Positions 62,697 to 64,000 of a DNA stretch of 64,000 nucleotides are shown here, one piece after another. Below the pieces are notes generated by a model that worked only from the letters and a program-made list of their open reading frames with translations, was not told where the DNA came from and made no database searches. The translations under genes were made by a program, and so were the position numbers. This DNA comes from Puniceicoccaceae bacterium. Its GTDB lineage: Bacteria > Verrucomicrobiota > Verrucomicrobiia > Opitutales > JAFGAQ01. Location of the stretch: assembly GCA_028285755.1 (NCBI GenBank), contig JANQOQ010000001.1, forward strand, positions 141,589 to 205,588, read 5' to 3'. The number at the start of each line of letters is the position of its first letter. Position 1 is the first letter of the stretch.

Positions 62697-63266
62697 CTAT
62701 TCCTTCCGTCTGATGAGATAATATTCAGAAGGTCCTTCCGAAATGTTTCGCGCTATAGCTTCCATGTTATCGGGGCCAATGCCTTCAAGCGCTTGCCAGT
62801 AGGCTTCTGTCGGCGTGAAGCGGATTGGGGACCCCTGGCCATCTTTCCGTTTGATGAGAACAGATAGCTCGCTGGGCTTATCCACCTCCACCAAACGGAG
62901 ATTCAGACGCCCGATGCTATTACCAGTACCAACTGCAAGGCCATCCGCCATGCAACTGTAGGGAGTAGCGAAGGGTGTGTGAAGTGTAATGTCGATGTCG
63001 TGTCTACCCCACTTGGTTTTGAAGACGTCTAGCGCCTCGAGCCCCACAAGGTATCCTAAAACATTCCACGGGCCTACGTGGCCGTGCTGATTACGCATGC
63101 TGTCCCACCAATCAGAAGGCGGCTCGCCGCGGTTCCAATCATTATCTCCCGGAATAGAAAGCTCCGCATCCAAAGGGTGCAAGTGGTCTTCATGAGCAAT
63201 CGCAAATGGCAGGAGGAAGAACAAAGTGGTCACACTACTCACGCAGATATAACGAAATAAATGCAT
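62697..63266 (-). CDS. Exported FmdE-like protein
   Basis: A 189-residue protein resembling the FmdE/FwdE domain: a GHVGPWNVLGYLVGLEAL segment at about residues 63-80, then PYSCMADGLAVGTGNSIGR. In typical FmdE the first motif is HGHLCPG, with a metal-binding Cys; here that Cys is Gly, while the later Cys remains. A signal peptide (LFRYICVSSVTTLFFLLPFA) precedes an EDHLHP His-rich start. The frame also opens at 63329, adding a second hydrophobic stretch. Function unknown; a molybdenum-enzyme link is only by family name. Confidence 0.62.
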   Translation of the reverse strand: MHLFRYICVSSVTTLFFLLPFAIAHEDHLHPLDAELSIPGDNDWNRGEPPSDWWDSMRNQHGHVGPWNVLGYLVGLEALDVFKTKWGRHDIDITLHTPFATPYSCMADGLAVGTGNSIGRLNLRLVEVDKPSELSVLIKRKDGQGSPIRFTPTEAYWQALEGIGPDNMEAIARNISEGPSEYYLIRRKE

Positions 63267-63381
63267 TGGAATTCTAGTAATTGAAATTATAGAAAATAAC
63301 AATAAGCAAATCCAGATTTTCATCTTCATAACCCGCTGATTTCAGGATATTTCAGGGAAAAACCACCTTACGACAACTCGA

Positions 63382-63413
63382 CGACGAAGGTGTATAGGGT
63401 TGCACCTTCGTCG
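63382..63413. repeat. Inverted repeat between FmdE-like and esterase genes
   Basis: CGACGAAGGTG (63382-63392) and CACCTTCGTCG (63403-63413) form an exact 11-bp stem with a 10-nt loop. It lies about 120 bp past the end of the minus-strand esterase gene. Without a T-run it is a doubtful terminator; it may instead be an upstream element of the FmdE-like gene. Confidence 0.4.
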
Positions 63414-63534
63414 ACTAAATGTCGCAGGAACAAGCCTGAAGTGTCCAAATTGCAGTTTTCAGGGGTTTGAAATTGTATTTCAAAAGAGTTTCAAATAGAA
63501 CAAATTAGTATAAACTGCCTTATGGCTAGCACGC

Positions 63535-64000
63535 TCATTGATTATTGATTAAACCGAACATAGCCTCGGCATATCTCTCACCGAGAACCTCAGCGGATCT
63601 TGCATCAAAGTGTAATTGGTCACCTTTATCCATTAGTCCCTCTGAACTCACCACTGCTGTATAATCAACCAAATCCGTGAGTTTATGAAGATTTCGGTTA
63701 AATGTTTCAGTATTGTCTAAGAAATACCCTAACTCGCCAGCTACAAAAGGAAGCTTAAAGTTCCCGCTAACTTCCCTTATTCTTTGTATCAATGTCGCTA
63801 GTTTCTCTAGATACAATTCATCATTTCTGTTTGCTTCTCCCTGATGCCATATGACTCCTTTTATTATTCCTTGATTCATTGCATTTTTGACTCTCCTTAT
63901 TGCATCGTCGTAAGGATATGTGTTCGTAATCGAATCATACTTTCCCGGTTCCCATAAATCGATATTAGTACCCCCTACTGCACAAGGCACTAAGACTATT
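63535..64000 (-). CDS. Sialate O-acetylesterase-like (SASA) hydrolase, partial
   Basis: The C-terminal part of an SGNH-type carbohydrate esterase whose 5' end is cut by the window edge; the frame is open to base 64000. It shows VPCAVGGTNIDLWEPG, the catalytic-type VIWHQGEANR block (SASA/DUF303 family), and the terminal DQLHFDARS with the His of the catalytic dyad. About 155 residues are present; the Ser block upstream is missing. It likely removes acetyl or similar groups from glycans. Whether a signal peptide is present cannot be seen. Confidence 0.8.
   Translation of the reverse strand, partial: IVLVPCAVGGTNIDLWEPGKYDSITNTYPYDDAIRRVKNAMNQGIIKGVIWHQGEANRNDELYLEKLATLIQRIREVSGNFKLPFVAGELGYFLDNTETFNRNLHKLTDLVDYTAVVSSEGLMDKGDQLHFDARSAEVLGERYAEAMFGLINNQ

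Noticed and set aside
1..64000. tRNA, rRNA, insertion sequences, prophage or toxin-antitoxin genes
   Set aside because: By eye I found no tRNA-like T-loop in the intergenic spacers, no transposase or integrase frame and no phage structural gene; a tRNAscan or HMM search was not possible here.

Overview
The window looks like a chromosomal piece of a marine Verrucomicrobiota bacterium of the Opitutae/Puniceicoccales type, inferred from gene content only. It has three large TonB-dependent receptors (TBDTs) sharing an acidic D(E/G)DI(F/Y)xLSP N-terminal box and no SusD partner. It also has many Tat-exported sugar oxidoreductases, a DUF1552 plus DUF1587/1592/1588/1585 cytochrome pair typical of the Planctomycetes-Verrucomicrobia group, sulfatase and SGNH enzymes, and a red-algal sugar pathway. 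No rRNA, tRNA, CRISPR array or insertion sequence was recognised.

Layout. (1) 209-2804: an envelope-stress cluster of pspA, a PspB-like protein, pspC, a second PspB-like protein and a DUF4097 'toastrack' protein. It is followed at 3087-9169 by a TolC / MacA-like adaptor / ABC ATPase / two-permease export operon. (2) 9175-16991, minus strand: a FAD oxidoreductase, then six genes, four of which make Tat-exported enzymes (aldo/keto reductase, enolase-superfamily enzyme, two Gfo/Idh/MocA oxidoreductases), with a PmoA-like (DUF6807) protein and a HEAT-like protein between them. It is divergent from a TBDT at 17424. (3) 21010-26283: an ECF sigma factor, a FecR anti-sigma and a TBDT with an N-terminal STN signalling domain, i.e. 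a complete cell-surface signalling set, followed by a sulfatase. (4) 27982-44542: a locus for 3,6-anhydro-L-galactose (L-AHG, from agar or porphyran). It holds two divergent GH117 enzymes, a TBDT, and a seven-gene minus-strand run (RhaT-type permease, mutarotase, zinc dehydrogenase, KduD-type SDR, aldehyde dehydrogenase, cycloisomerase, IclR regulator). (5) 44676-64000: mixed accessory genes (DUF1552/DUF1592 pair, FG-GAP cytochrome protein, double beta-helix protein, SOUL protein, TIM-barrel glycosidase, orphan ABC membrane domain, two nucleoside-hydrolase-type proteins, DoxX, VOC protein, a TBDT remnant, Na+/organic-anion symporter with acyl-CoA ligase, FmdE-like exported protein and a truncated sialate O-acetylesterase-like gene).

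How it works together. The best supported system is L-AHG use. The TBDT imports oligosaccharides and GH117 enzymes release L-AHG in the periplasm. The RhaT-type permease is the likely inner-membrane carrier. The aldehyde dehydrogenase and cycloisomerase convert L-AHG to 2-keto-3-deoxy-L-galactonate, and the zinc dehydrogenase plus KduD-like SDR probably epimerise it through a 2,5-diketo intermediate to 2-keto-3-deoxy-D-gluconate. A nearly identical 21-22 bp element lies upstream of both the TBDT and the catabolic operon, so an IclR-controlled regulon is likely. The KDG kinase and aldolase are not in this window.
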